From Adiantum capillus-veneris (taxonomy: Eukaryota; Streptophyta; Polypodiopsida; Polypodiales; Pteridaceae), in NCBI GenBank assembly GCA_014529385.2, contig CM043955.1, positions 149,433,640-149,497,639 on the forward strand: a stretch of DNA of 64,000 nt, written 5' to 3'. Numbering within the stretch: the first letter of the stretch is position 1; the number at the start of each line of letters is the position of its first letter. The notes under the pieces are model-generated. The model saw nothing but the letters and a program-made list of their open reading frames with translations, ran no database searches and was not told where the DNA came from. The translations under genes were made by a program, and so were the position numbers. Of this stretch, positions 34,476 through 45,641 are shown piece after piece.

Positions 34476-36066
34476 TGTCATAATAATCAATATCTAATTC
34501 TCCTAAATGATTTTCTCATACTAAACTGATCATTTAATGTGGGGAAGTGCCAAGGGAGAAAAAGCTAGAATATTGGTTAAGCTAGCAGACCGGCCACAGT
34601 AGGGATCCAAAGGAGGGAAAATAGGGATCCAAAGGGGGGGCCATCTGCAAAAGAGCCATGTGAAACAATGGGCCAAAAAGACCCTAAGGTTCAGCCCATT
34701 AAGACTTCCAAAATGCTAAGGTTCCAAAATTCAAAGGTTGTGTCCAAAGGTCAACCCTAGGGAAAATTGGATGCTTAGTGTGTGCCCTAAAAGTCTTTTC
34801 ACATCCCTACATGGGAGGGGGCGAGCCCCAAAGGTAGGGGATGAGAGAGAAAGCCACACACACACACACAGGCTCCCTTTACACAAAGGGAATGAGGGAC
34901 ACATGTCAGCTCCCTAGGCCAGATGCCCACAAGGTGTGCCCAATTCCTATTGGAAGACCCTTGAAGTGGACCAATGAGAATTAAGCTAGAGTAAATGTAG
35001 TTTAATTAATTTAAAAACATTTAATAAAAGAAACCAATGAGAATTAAGTCTCCTAGAAGACTATTGGGCAGTCTCCCAAAGGGTCCAATGAGCATTCAGA
35101 AGCCTCATGGCTTGCCTGATTCCTATTGGCCAGGAGACAAAGGGGTCCAATGAGAGTTTTGTTTAATTATTTAATTACCTAAATCTCTCACAAAAGGGGA
35201 AAGGGGGACACATGTCAGAAGGCTATCACTTATGCTGCTCAATTCCTATTGGCTTGACCTGGGGAGGTCCAATGAGGCAAAAGCCAGACCTAATTAGCAG
35301 CTAGGGCTCGCCCAAGAGAGAGAGAGGGCTGATTTTTGCTTGGCATTGACACACACACACTCACACTTGACCATGTGTGAAGGAAGAATACTCTATCTCC
35401 TCCCAAGCTTTAATGGAGAGCTCATCACCTACTCCAAGCTTGTGAGATAGAAGCCTACATCAACACTCTCTTGGCTTGTGGATGCAAATCCAACCAAGAG
35501 CCAAGCTTCAATGCATGCTCAGCTTCTCTACCAAGCTAATTACTAAGCTAAGTTATGCTAATATGAGTGATTATGTGAGGAGATGTACATCTTTCTCGTA
35601 AGATACTCCTTTTTCCTCTCAATCTACTCTCATACCCTGCTAGCTCTCACCATCTTCGAAGGTGTGTGAGGTCTTGGGTCTGAGAACGGGGATAATTCAA
35701 GTTGTGTTTGATTTAGTGTTTTGCTTAGTGTATGAAGCTTCCATCTTCATTGCACTAGCTAGTCTTGAAGGAACACAAAGAATTGTATTGTACAATGTCT
35801 CTCTTGATGGGAGAAACTATAATACAAAGCCTTTTGGAGGGGGGGACCGGCTCCATGCAAATCCGGTCCTCAACTGTTGTCAATAGCTTAATTTCTCTCT
35901 CTTTTGAAAGTATTGTCGATGCTATCTAACTAAGTGTTATGCTTTTTGTTGCTCTCTCCACCCAAGCACTCTTGTAATTCTCATTCGGAAGCTATTCTAA
36001 TGAAATGCCCACTATGTTCATGTTGATTTCCGCTACACAAAAGTTATTAGGCCATTAAATGTTACA
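34476..36066 (+). repeat. 3' LTR of the chromovirus
   Basis: 1591 bp, the same length as the 5' LTR. Differences seen by eye include catatt/catact near the start, ccccccac/ccacacac, ctaaagctc/ctaaatctc, gctcatctt/gctcagctt and gggtttgag/gggtctgag. Confidence 0.95.
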
Positions 36067-36071
36067 AACAA

Positions 36072-37040
36072 GGTCAAAATAAGCCCGAATTAAAATTTGG
36101 ATACCACATACGCCCACCAAGTATCACCTCGATTTGAGAAAACGAGCCCAAAAGGTGATGGAAATGCTACCAAAAACCAATGTCTGCTATTGAGGCGGTC
36201 CGGGGCGGGCAACAAGAAGAGCGGCCTCTAAACACCCTTCGAGGCTCCCGTGCTGCTCAATTGGGGATGGGGCAAGCACAATCAGAGACAACAACAACCC
36301 ACAGCCAGAAACCAAACAAAAAAAGGGGCACCACCTAGTTGTAGATGCGAACTACGACGCACATGATATCTCCTTGTACTCAAACGCACAATGAGAGGGG
36401 AATGCAAGATAGCCACACACACCAGACACAAAAATTCACCACGCCAGAGAGAGGTAAAGAGCACAAATCAACTTGAGCAACTCAATCTTAGCCTTAAAGA
36501 CTAGATGCACACAAAGCTTGATGAGAAATAGAGAGACAACACAAAACTTGACCTTGTTGCCAATACACAAATTGTCTTAGGGTCACGGGAGCCCTCTCAC
36601 TGAGCACCCTCTTACAATTTGACCTTTTAGGCAAACAATTCAACAAGCCCTCAAACCACCAAGCATGAAATGGCACAACAAACTTCAAGGACAATATACC
36701 TTCAACCACCTGATGAGCCAACTTATCAAGTCAATTTGGAGAGAAGAGTCGTAGTTGCAGCATACAATTGCACCCAAAACTATAAATCTTATTTATGCAC
36801 AAGAGTAGGCTACAAGTGTGGTGAAGAGTATGGCATACACTCCACTCCTCTAGATGGCATAACTAAATTCAAGCTTCTCCATGCACCTATGTGTAATGAT
36901 GGAATAGAGCACTCACGATGCACACACTCTACACAACTAGGCTTGAAGAGTGGTGTGTTATGTGTTGAGAATGGTGTGGTGTAGTGTGATCATGTGATGA
37001 TTTACAAGGGAGAGAAGGGCTCTATTTATAGGTTTTAAAA
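36072..37040 (-). repeat. Promoter and leader of an older minus-strand LTR element
   Basis: Read on the minus strand, a strong TATA box (CTATAAATAGAG, about 37016-37027) is followed by a CT-rich leader. A degenerate priming-site-like string TTGGCAACAAGGTCA lies near 36545-36560, and the leader continues with 'gggctcgttttctc' and 'ttcgggcttattttgacc'. The last part resembles the leader (gggctcatttcggcc) that precedes gag in the Copia copies at 41.26 and 53.6 kb. Since a minus-strand Copia gag fragment lies just left of the chromovirus (26670-27151), the chromovirus probably split this element. The LTR boundaries are not resolved. Confidence 0.45.
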
Positions 37041-39312
37041 GCCCCGATTAGGATTAGGCCTAATCAAGTTTATTTGAAGGAATAAAAGATTATGCTTTTT
37101 TTTTTTTTTTTAATGAGGGTGGGTCTCTCTTGTCCTTTGAGTCACATGGATGTGGGCTCAAGGGAAGAGAATTATTGAGGATGTAGGAGAGAGGATTGAG
37201 TGAATAATTTGGGAGTGCCTACTCTAGTAGAGGGTGCATTTTACAATAAGGTTAGTGGTTAGTAGTTAGTAATTATCACTAAAAAATATTTACAAAATCA
37301 TTCACCAAATGGTGAGATATATGATGAGAAAAGTTAGAGAAGGGATGAGCTTATAAAGAGAGGTTGAAGCTTTGGAGAAGTTGACATTCACCTCTTTACA
37401 GCACCAGAATAAGAAGCAGTCAGCATGGCGAAGCAGTGCGTGTCGATGAAGCTATGTTATTTCAAACCTTGGAAAATTCATGATAAAAGCCTTCATTTGC
37501 AGAGGTTATCTTTGGATTTTTGCTGATTTTTTTGAAGTTCTTTACAAAGTTGAAGAGAGTATGGTAATATGGACATATATGTAGAGAGAAAGGGGGACAC
37601 ATAGGGTGTAGAAATGGAGGATGAAGGCTATGGAGGTGTGAGAGATGTGGCAATGGTGAAGAGGGTGAATTAGGACATGGGAGTTGCAGGTTTGGGAGTG
37701 GGAAGGAGAGGGAGAAGTGTGTGTGAAAGAGGAAAATGATAAAGTGGAAGAGGGAGTGTGGCTGCATAGCATGGGCAAACTGCGGTCCACCAATAAAATC
37801 ATTGCTCACAGCTCGTAGCTCAAAAAAATATGAAAAAATTTGAGGTGAAATTTCATCTCACGAGCTACAACTTTTGTTTGTATCATCTTTTCAAATTTGG
37901 GGAGCATGTGATCTTTAAAAATTCAGCAAAACCGGCTGTTTTTTCCACTGTACAAGGTCCTTGTGAGGTCCTTCTTTGGATGATTCTTTTGAATACCTCC
38001 AAGAGTGAGCTCCCCATGGTGCATGCATGCATGCCACATACCCTTGACCTTATTTGGTAGGTCTATAATTGAAGATATTATTGAGATCATGATATAAGTG
38101 AATAGTACAACTAAGAAAATCAAATATTGAGGGGTCTAAAAAAATATGTACATGTCAAATATAAATAATATAGGTGGAAAAAATATAAAGGGGTCAAAAT
38201 AAATCTCTCTCATTATAAGTCTACCATAAAAAGATGAATATTTTTTGTGGTCTAATTTATGAGAGTAATAGAGAATAGATGTAGGAAGGACAAAATCACA
38301 ATAGTGAAAAAATATACACATAAATAGAACTAGTTTTTTTGGATTTTTGTTGGGATGGAGTTACACCAAAAATAAGAGAAGCTTGCATGAAATTATTTTT
38401 ATATGGAATAAAGAGTATGCAAAATGGTAAGAAAAAATATGATAATGGTGAGTCAATGTACATAGCATAAATAACACACGCCTAAGTATAAATATTTAAA
38501 TAAATACCAAAATAATTATGAAAAATCCTTATATTTAGGTCCTATATACAATGAAAAATTTACACACAAATGGGCCATAATATAATTATATTTTTTATTT
38601 ATTTTTATTTTTTTTGGCTCAACTAGCCCAGTGACTAGCTAATTGAGGATTTTTAAGAAGATATGGGAAAAGTCCCCTAACTCACACACGCCTATGTACA
38701 GTGAAATGGTAGGGATAACCAAAATGTTTGAGTGATTTGATAGGGTGAGGTCGCTTACTATGGCAATTATGGAAAGCCGAAAAACGGCTATCACTATGTA
38801 CCCATAGGAGACTACAAAGTGCCCATTTTGCATTGTCAAAGTACCTACCCAAAAAAATTCAACTTGGACCAAAGTAGCACCTCTATGCTACAGTCCACCT
38901 TGCAAGATGGTGACTAACCATCTAGCAAGTAATTGGAGAAAATGTACCAAAATTAATCAAAATGTTCTCATATTTATAACTATTTAGTGTCTCTTCTTGA
39001 AAAAAAAAATTGTTCAGATTACGTACAAATAGAATAGGTTCTCAATGTTGAGATAATGGTGGATAAAAGAAGAAAATTTTCAAGATACCAAAGTGAGAAT
39101 ACTTGCATCAATTTGAAAATTATGTGAAATAAACCTCACACAAGCATATGACAGGGTGATATTATAATGTAAACTGTCAGATGCTACAACACATATGGTA
39201 TCACTTTCTTAGGTTTACAACAAAAAAAAACTTCACGTATGTAAAAATGGTTCTTTACATGTTTTTGGATGACTAGATTGATTTGTGGCTAAGGGGGATG
39301 AGAGGGGGACAC
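37041..39312. other. Intergenic, no gene or domain recognised
   Basis: A/T-rich sequence with a poly(T) run (37096-37111), a 'gcatgcatgcatgc' string near 38025 and many short chance frames. No repeat copy elsewhere in the window was noticed. Confidence 0.4.
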
Positions 39313-39600
39313 AGTTGGAATTAGGGTTGTAGGATGCACACAAAACTTGAGAGAAGATGAAGAAGCTCAAGTCACACAACGGAGAGTACAGTATTGCTTA
39401 TTGCACAATAGAAAGATAAGTTAGCCCTAGAATGATGGGCGTATATAAAATGCACAACGGAAAAGACCTCATAGTAAGGGAAAAAATGCCCCGGCGGTCC
39501 TAACTGTGTTCACACACATCACTACCACATAAATGGTAACAAATCCCCCTTAGAAGTGATGCACTGAACGAGAGCTAGCACATAGTGTATAGGGAAGTGT
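39313..39600 (-). mobile_element. Copia LTR (39313-39541) plus 3' end fragment, minus strand
   Basis: Reverse complement of the family LTR (TGTTACC...TTCCAACA); the outer end is mutated (agttgg for tgttgg). On the right, 'aatccccct' is the reverse of the polypurine tract. About 50 bp of the sequence that follows RNase H in this family then continues to near 39600. Confidence 0.8.
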
Positions 39601-39990
39601 GAGACTCAGGGAGCTGCCGTGAGGTTTCTTCCACCCAACCACCATTTATATAGGCCCTTGGCCATCCGTATTTAGAAACCCCTATCCACACCTAGCAATT
39701 GACCTTTGGCCTGGGTCCATGACCCCCCTTGGGTTTGCCCTTGGCCTTACATTACTCCCCCCTTGGAGAAGTATTTTCGACCTTGAAACAAAAATTGGTT
39801 GTATCTTTATAAGAACACTAATGTTTTCCATAGTGGCATCCATAAAGGACCAGCTGTTCGTTTGTCAAGAACACGGTTTAGAAGGAGGTTCAATGAAACC
39901 AAGGGTAACATCTTGATTTTCCACATTGTTGTGCCTTCGCAACCGTCTTGTGTAACCAGCTCATAACCAACATAGTGTATAAACTCCATT
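39601..39990 (-). mobile_element. Gypsy 3' end and LTR fragment, minus strand
   Basis: On the minus strand, 'tttcaaggtcgaaaatacttc' is followed by the purine tract 'caaggggggagtaa' and an LTR start TGTAAGGCCAAGGGC at 39751. The LTR piece contains a TATA box (gcctatataaatgg, about 39642-39655) and is cut by the Copia fragment at 39600. 'Gaggacgaaaa...ggggggag' before TGTAA is the usual 3' end of plant Gypsy elements. Upstream coding sequence (39989-39765) is open but not convincingly alignable. Confidence 0.5.
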
Positions 39991-40870
39991 TAGAACCCAC
40001 ATGAGCCTGCTCAACGAGTTATCACAATAAAGATGTACCGCAAAGAGTACCTTTTTTTACTTTCCATGAAAGCATCTCGTTGACGTAACTCATCAGCAAA
40101 ACTTAAGTCCTTGACTTGTTATCTTATCGCCTCAGTAAACAACCCCACCATAACTAGTGTTCAAGGTTGAGAACTTGACTTAAACATGAATAGGCTAAAC
40201 CTAGTCGCAAACATGCTTTACCTTATGGTTAGTAAGCTCCAACTAGAGCAATACATGCTTTCTAATTAGATTGCTTAGTGCTAACGCACGCGCTTTGCAT
40301 ATCCTTTAGCACAAGATTAAACTTTTTAATATGCATATCCTCTTTGGATAACTAACAATAGTTAGGTATGTTTTCCCCACCGTGTACAGACAACTGTCTC
40401 AAATGACTAGTAAACAGCGATCATAGTGTTGTACAACATTATTGAGGAATCAACAATGTGATGAATAACCATCTTGGTTAACTTGAAAGATCCACAAGCA
40501 CCCAAACTGAGCCATGATGTCTATTGGTGATTGGTAGATCCAAAAGTAATCGCATAAAGATATTGCACATAGAGTGCAAGATGCTTTATAAGCAACTAAT
40601 GTCATGAATGTGCATGTTGTTCCAAATCAACCTTTGCTAAATACTAGGGCCCATAACACCTAGTGTGCATGCGTTTAGCAAAAACGGATCCAAACCTGGA
40701 TATCCATGTCCATCTTGGCCCTTGGCCGTCCATTGGACCATAATGGAATGTGAAAATCAATCACACCTAGGTACCAATGAAACATGTTCATCAACAAAAT
40801 AGAGCCTTGCTACATGTATAAACAACCACCCGTTAAATTTTTTTAACAACACTTGTACCTTAGCAAGTTT
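39991..40870. other. No gene recognised
   Basis: This may be the eroded internal region of the minus-strand Gypsy element to its left. No motif was found. Confidence 0.3.
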
Positions 40871-41100
40871 TGTCACCATATACATGTGGTAGTGATGTGT
40901 GTGAACACACTTAGGACCGACGGGGCACTTTTTCCCTCACTAGGAGGTTTTTTCCCTCGTGCATTGTATATACGACCATCACTCTAGGGATAACTTATCT
41001 TTCCATTGCATACTAAGTAATACACTCTCTATTTGTGTGCCTTGAGCTTTCTTCGTCTTCTCCAAGTTGTATGTGTTTTCGTGCAGCCATGATTCCAACA
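40871..41100 (+). repeat. Copia family 5' LTR (230 bp)
   Basis: Starts TGTCACCATATACATGTGG and ends GATTCCAACA. It is followed by the PBS (A)TTGGTATCAGAGC at 41101-41113. It contains a TATATA core promoter element near 40967. Confidence 0.9.
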
Positions 41101-41459
41101 ATTGGTATCAGAGCATGTTGCATCCTCCTGAGCTTAGTCGCCAGCAGCTCCAACACATGCCTGCTCACTTTCTTCAATTTCTTGAGCTTTGGCGAGCGTT
41201 TGCATGTCGACAAACATTCTGGAAAAGCTCTTAGAGCTTAGTCTGCTCAAATTTTTGATTTGGGCTCATTTCGGCCTCCATTTCCACTACAAACAGTATT
41301 GCGCATGTATTTTGTCATTTTGTGCAAAATTTTTGACAGCGTTGTTTTCTACATAATAGGTTCCTTACAGTCTTCTATGGTTTGTGCTATATAGCACGTT
41401 TGTTCCCACTTTGTTTCTCCTCTTTTCGGGGAGCTTTCACATTAGGTGCAACATTCGCC

Positions 41460-43015
41460 ATGGCTGACAACAACACAAATGTGTTCAAGATGTTTGCTGT
41501 TGAGGATAGGTTGGATGGGGGCAATTACCAATGTGGGCTTACATGATACAACATGTCCTTGTGTCAAAAGGCGTTTGGAACATTGTGCAGGGCATGATGC
41601 ACGTCCTAGTTGTGAGGATGTAGGCGATGTTGAGGATGTTCAGGTTTTGGTGGCAGGTTTGATGCTGCCAAAGCTGTTTTTCCTATGACTGAGCAAGCCT
41701 GTTGGGATGTAAAAGATGCGCATACGCATGCATTGATTGCGTTGTCTATGAAGCACACTATAACTCCTCACATTCATTCATCGAATTCTTCAAAACATGC
41801 TTGGGATATTCTAGCTAGTCTTTATGCAAGTCGAAAGACGCAAAAAAATTGCATTGCTGCATTAAGAGCTAGAGTCAAAGTTTATGCATGAGGAAGATGT
41901 CCCTTGTGCAGACTATTGATGCGTTGCCAGATTCTTACCAGACTTTTGCTAGTACTTGGAGACTTTTGACCCAAGGAAATCCAGAAGTTGTCAAGTTTGA
42001 TGCATTATGCACATTGTCGTTGCAAGGGTCACTTTCCAGACAGCATGTAGTTGAACATGCCTTTATTGCTACTCAAAGAAAAGGTGCTAACAGCAATGTA
42101 GCCACTCCTCATGGTTCTTCTATGAGAAGTATATCGCATGTTCCTAATGCTTCTGCTGGCAACAATTCGTTTGGGAATTCTAATGATAAGGGCAAAAAGA
42201 AGATGCGTTGCCATCATTGTAAAGCTAATGATCACTTGATCAAGCAGTCTCCTAAGTTGAAGGCCAAAGAGGCTAAGAAGAAAGAGGTTGATTCCACTAC
42301 TAATGCAAGTTCCACTACAAATGTAGCTATTGTTGAGTCTTCTATGAAAGGAGACTGTGATGCTGATGTTGATGCAGAATGGGCTTTTACTGCAGAATGC
42401 ACTTATAATCTTGTTGTCCATTATGCATGCATGTCAATTGCTGCAGATTCACATGTGCGGTATTTTGACAGTGGTGCTACAAAGCACATTACCTAACATC
42501 ACAATTTTTTCACCTCTCTTGAGCATGTCCCTCATGGGAATTTAGTTACTTGTGCCAACAATGCCTCTTATACGGTTCAGAGAGTTGGAAAGATTATGCT
42601 TATTGCTGAAAATGGTAGTTCTTTTACACTTGTTGATGCATTGTATGTACCTAGGATCAAGAAGAATCTTTTGTTTGTATCTGTACTTTCTAGACTTGGT
42701 CTTGTTGTGAAATTTGTGGATGACAAATGTACAGTACATTGATCTCAGTTTCAATGATGAAATTGTTGCATCTGGCATTTTATGTCGTGGGCTAAATAAG
42801 CTCACTTGGTATGACAAGTGTGGTCAGAATTTTGCAAATGCAGTTGTAGATTCTAAGGCTATTTCAGATGCAAAACTCTGGCATGCACGTTTTGGACATA
42901 TTAATTTTGCCAGTTTGCTGCATTCTTCTTTGCCGCCTCTTGAAACATCTGCCAAACATGTTTGTGAAGGCTGATTTTGGGTAAGATGCATCATTCTAAG
43001 TTTCCAAAGTTTCTT
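41460..43015 (+). pseudogene. Copia gag, protease and start of integrase (truncated)
   Basis: ATG at 41460 (MADNNTNVFKMFAVEDRLDG). A base lost near 41530 shifts the frame at the otherwise conserved NYPMW box. Gag resumes as MTEQACWDVKDAHTHALIAL, ALPDSYQTFASTWRLLTQG, with a CCHC knuckle CHHCKANDHLIKQS whose last Cys is Ser. The protease motif is FDSGATKHIT (about 42466-42495), directly followed by a TAA. It then continues through LYVPRIKKNLLFVSVLSRLG and the pre-integrase HARFGHINF. The coding stops matching at about 43015, where a minus-strand Gypsy gag begins. RT/RNase H pieces in the same orientation resume at 44886, so the insertion replaced the integrase-RT part. Confidence 0.85.
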
Positions 43016-43018
43016 CTT

Positions 43019-44610
43019 GGATGACACTAGGTATGGCTAAGGGTCTATGGACGTGGTGAGGTTGTTGTTGCGTAGGGAACATTGTGTCTGTAATCTGGAT
43101 CTGCCTAGGTGTTGGTTCTAGATCCCTTTGGGTATCTTCTACCAAACTCCTTAATTGCTTGACTTGCTCAATCTCCTCTGTAGGGTTTGGATATGTTCCT
43201 ATCTTCTTCTTGGATCCTAGCCATTGTGGCTCATGAAGATCTTCCTTGTTCGTTTCTATCTTAGTGGTCATTTTGGTCTCCATGGTTTCACCTGAATCAG
43301 AATCCTCTTCAGTGTCGTTCATATATACGGGGTCGTCACCAGTCCCTATGTTGGTCTTTGAACTCGGGTCTGACTTCGCTGCTTTTTGCGATCTCTTCCT
43401 TCATGTTTTCTTCTTTTTTTGAGATTGGGCAATTGATGCCTTGTCTCTTTCCTCAAGGATATAATTTTGTTTTTGGAGCATCGATTGTGTGAGTACGTTT
43501 ATTGGTACCACAGGTGTACTTTGTGATGGCTCCTCGGTAACCTCAATCAAGTTTAATGGTGTGATCTTTGGTGCATTTGGATTATTTGGACATTGGGCAA
43601 TCAAATGATCTATGCCACATCGATTACACATGAGTATTGGCATTGTAGACGTGCTCGCTTGATTGGTTTGCATTAGTGTGGCGTTCTTTTGTAGCCTAAT
43701 AGGACACTCGGCTACACGATGTGGACCTCCACACTCATAGCATTGAAGAGGTGGTCTCTTAGCAGTGTAATTGATATTTTGGCCTCTTACCACAAGAGCA
43801 GCTACTTGATATACGGGTTTGACTTGTCCCCAATAGTCCTCCATGTAGTATTGTGGACTTTCTTCAAGCACATCCATCCCATAGGTGATATTAGGATCTA
43901 TATCTTCCTCATAGCCTTCCAAACAAGCAATAGATGACTCACAGCCCACTTGATTCATAGAAGTGATTCTCGGATGTGGTGGTTGCGGTCCTAGCACTGG
44001 AGGTGGTAAGATGTTGTTTGAACAACATTTTGGGCCCTAGAGACCATGTGTTGTGTTGTTTGTTCAAGAGGTGGGGCCGACGTCAATGCAGGCACTCGAG
44101 GTGTGTCTGTCCATGCTAAGGTTGGTCTATTGGCCATCGTGCGCTCAAATACTATGCAATCCTTAGCTTGATGACCATACCTCCCACAAGCATTGCAGTT
44201 CCCATTGAATTTTATTCTAAAAGTAGGGCATTCACCGGTACTATGCGGTCCATAGCATACTGAGCACCATTGTTGCTCCCTTCTTGGACACACATGATTT
44301 TTTTGCGGAGCACGATTGTCTCTAAGACTCTCTTGAATAGCCTTGGTGAGATCTGCTAAAGTCATCTCAGATATCTTTGGCTCCTTAGCAATAGGATTTA
44401 GGATCATTGGCCGATGCCCTGATGCTTGCGAGCTAATAGATTTAGGCTCAACAGACACTCTTTCTCCTTGAATCATTAAATTATCCTCCAACTGGATCGC
44501 ATTGGTGGTGACTGCTTCCCAAGTGGTGATACCTCTAATGACTAGGCCATTGTAGATATCCTCATGTCATAATCCCCTAATGAATCTATCAAGCAATTGA
44601 TTATGAAGAA
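43019..44610 (-). pseudogene. Gypsy-type gag with four zinc knuckles, minus strand, truncated both ends
   Basis: From right to left: RFIRGL-like start, ITTWEAVTTNAIQLEDNLMI, VSVEPKSISSQASG, then CCHC knuckles CSVCYGPHSTGEC and CNACGRYGHQAKDC. A frameshift near 43993 follows, then CYECGGPHRVAEC and CNRCGIDHLIAQC and a Glu/Gln/Lys-rich tail to 43019. Three of the four knuckles use C-x2-C-x3-H-x4-C, one residue shorter than the standard spacing. The (F)IRGL...TTWE.AV..AI.LEDNLM pattern is typical of the end of Gypsy gag. No protease follows within the insert, and it is bounded by Copia sequence on the left. Confidence 0.75.
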
Positions 44611-44885
44611 GAAGAAGACGGAGATGGAGCAAGAGCACTCTTCAATTGCACAAATGAGAGAACAAGTGCATTTTAGGTTTAGTTGAATTTTATATGAGCT
44701 CGTCCCATTCACACTTGCGCGCCCATGCTTAGCCAACTAATCCCTTGAATGTTCCAGTTAGAGTGCGCCTCTCATCGGCGATGACTCTTACCTTTTCCTA
44801 TTGGACGGACAAGCCCGGTACCTGACTCTACCAAATAAATAATACAATGTCCGTCGTAGGTGATAGGAATGTGTGTGAGGGTTAA
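44611..44885. other. Unassigned sequence between Gypsy gag and Copia RT fragments
   Basis: No motif. It may be the gag start/leader of the minus-strand Gypsy fragment (a 'cttcttcttcatctccgtc'-like tract). Confidence 0.3.
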
Positions 44886-45155
44886 CACTTGGGTATACAA
44901 TTTAAGTAGTGTGATAGTGGTATTGCCTTGTGTCAAAAACGTTACATAGAGACATTGCTATGTAAGTTTGGACTTGAGGATTGCAAACCTATTGCCACTC
45001 CCATGGAAACATGTTTGAAGTTGACTTCGTGATGTTGATGATCCTGTCGATGTCCTTATTTACTAAACCGTTGTTGGCTGCCTCATTTATGTATGCAACA
45101 TGAGGCCGGATATTCAGTTTGCAGTCTCACACATCAGCAGATTCATGCATAGGCC
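44886..45155 (+). pseudogene. Copia RT C-terminal fragment
   Basis: It reads, with frame changes, LGI-type start, 'CKFGLEDCKPIATPMET', DDPVDV, VVGCLIYVCNMRPDIQFAVS and SRFMH. The same sequence occurs in the other Copia copies of the window. It is interrupted at 45155 by an insertion and resumes at 47817 with KHWQAVKRIFCYLSGTLHLG. Confidence 0.8.
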
Positions 45156-45641
45156 TGAAGGGGATCGAGCTGAGTCCATGGCATCACTACATACATCTCT
45201 GAGACTGCCATGTCTCCTACGATGTCGCATACGACGAAAACAGCGCCGTCTAACGTGTCCATAATGACCACAATACCAACATGCCACCTGTCGGCGTGCT
45301 CGTGAATGTACATGTCTCACACGAGTCCATGATGACTCAGATCTATCATACATTTCATGTAATCTGCGCCAAAGTGCTCTCGAAGTAGTCTCATACATAA
45401 CAAGAGCATATACAGATTCCGCAAGGTGCAAAGAGAGTGTAGATAGTGCCATCTCCTCTAGCTCCTGCCACTGATCGTCAGACATGTTTGAAGGTCTACC
45501 TACATCACCACTCAATGGTCGATGCAACCCTCACTGTGTCAATGTATCAAGAATACACTCTCTCCATGCCGCAAAGTCTGACCCATCAAACACGCGCATC
45601 TGTGAGAGGTCACAATCTGATCGATCACCTGTCTCTGCCAT
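45156..45641 (-). pseudogene. Copia-type gag with CCHC knuckle, one internal stop
   Basis: ATG at 45641-45639 (MAETGDRSDCDLSQMRVFDG), then DFAAWRECILDTLTQ, a single in-frame TGA (45530-45528), HRPLSGDVGRPSNMSDDQWQ, ALSTLSLHLAESVYALVMYE, LWRRLHEMYD, and the zinc knuckle CWYCGHYGHVRRRC. It belongs to a different Copia family from the 230-bp-LTR elements around it. The frame is open up to the insertion edge. The knuckle follows SRALWRRLHEMYDRSE much sooner than usual, suggesting an internal deletion. Confidence 0.7.

Larger units (their letters stand above)
27163..36066 (+). mobile_element. Complete Ty3/Gypsy chromovirus with 5-bp TSD
   Basis: An 8.9-kb element flanked by two 1591-bp LTRs beginning TGTCATAATAATC and ending ATTAAATGTTACA. 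The target duplication AACAA occurs at 27158-27162 and 36067-36071. The PBS TGGTATCAGAGC (28755-28766) lies one base after the 5' LTR and a purine-rich tract (caagagagagg) precedes the 3' LTR. The internal order gag-PR-RT-RH-INT-chromodomain defines a chromovirus. The LTRs differ at only about seven positions by eye, so insertion was recent. A one-base deletion in RT breaks the polyprotein. It inserted beside/within an older minus-strand Copia-like remnant. Confidence 0.95.

Noticed and set aside
36494-36721. Minus-strand frame resembling a Copia integrase fragment
   Set aside because: Only vague similarity; position just after a TATA box and a PBS-like string fits a leader better.
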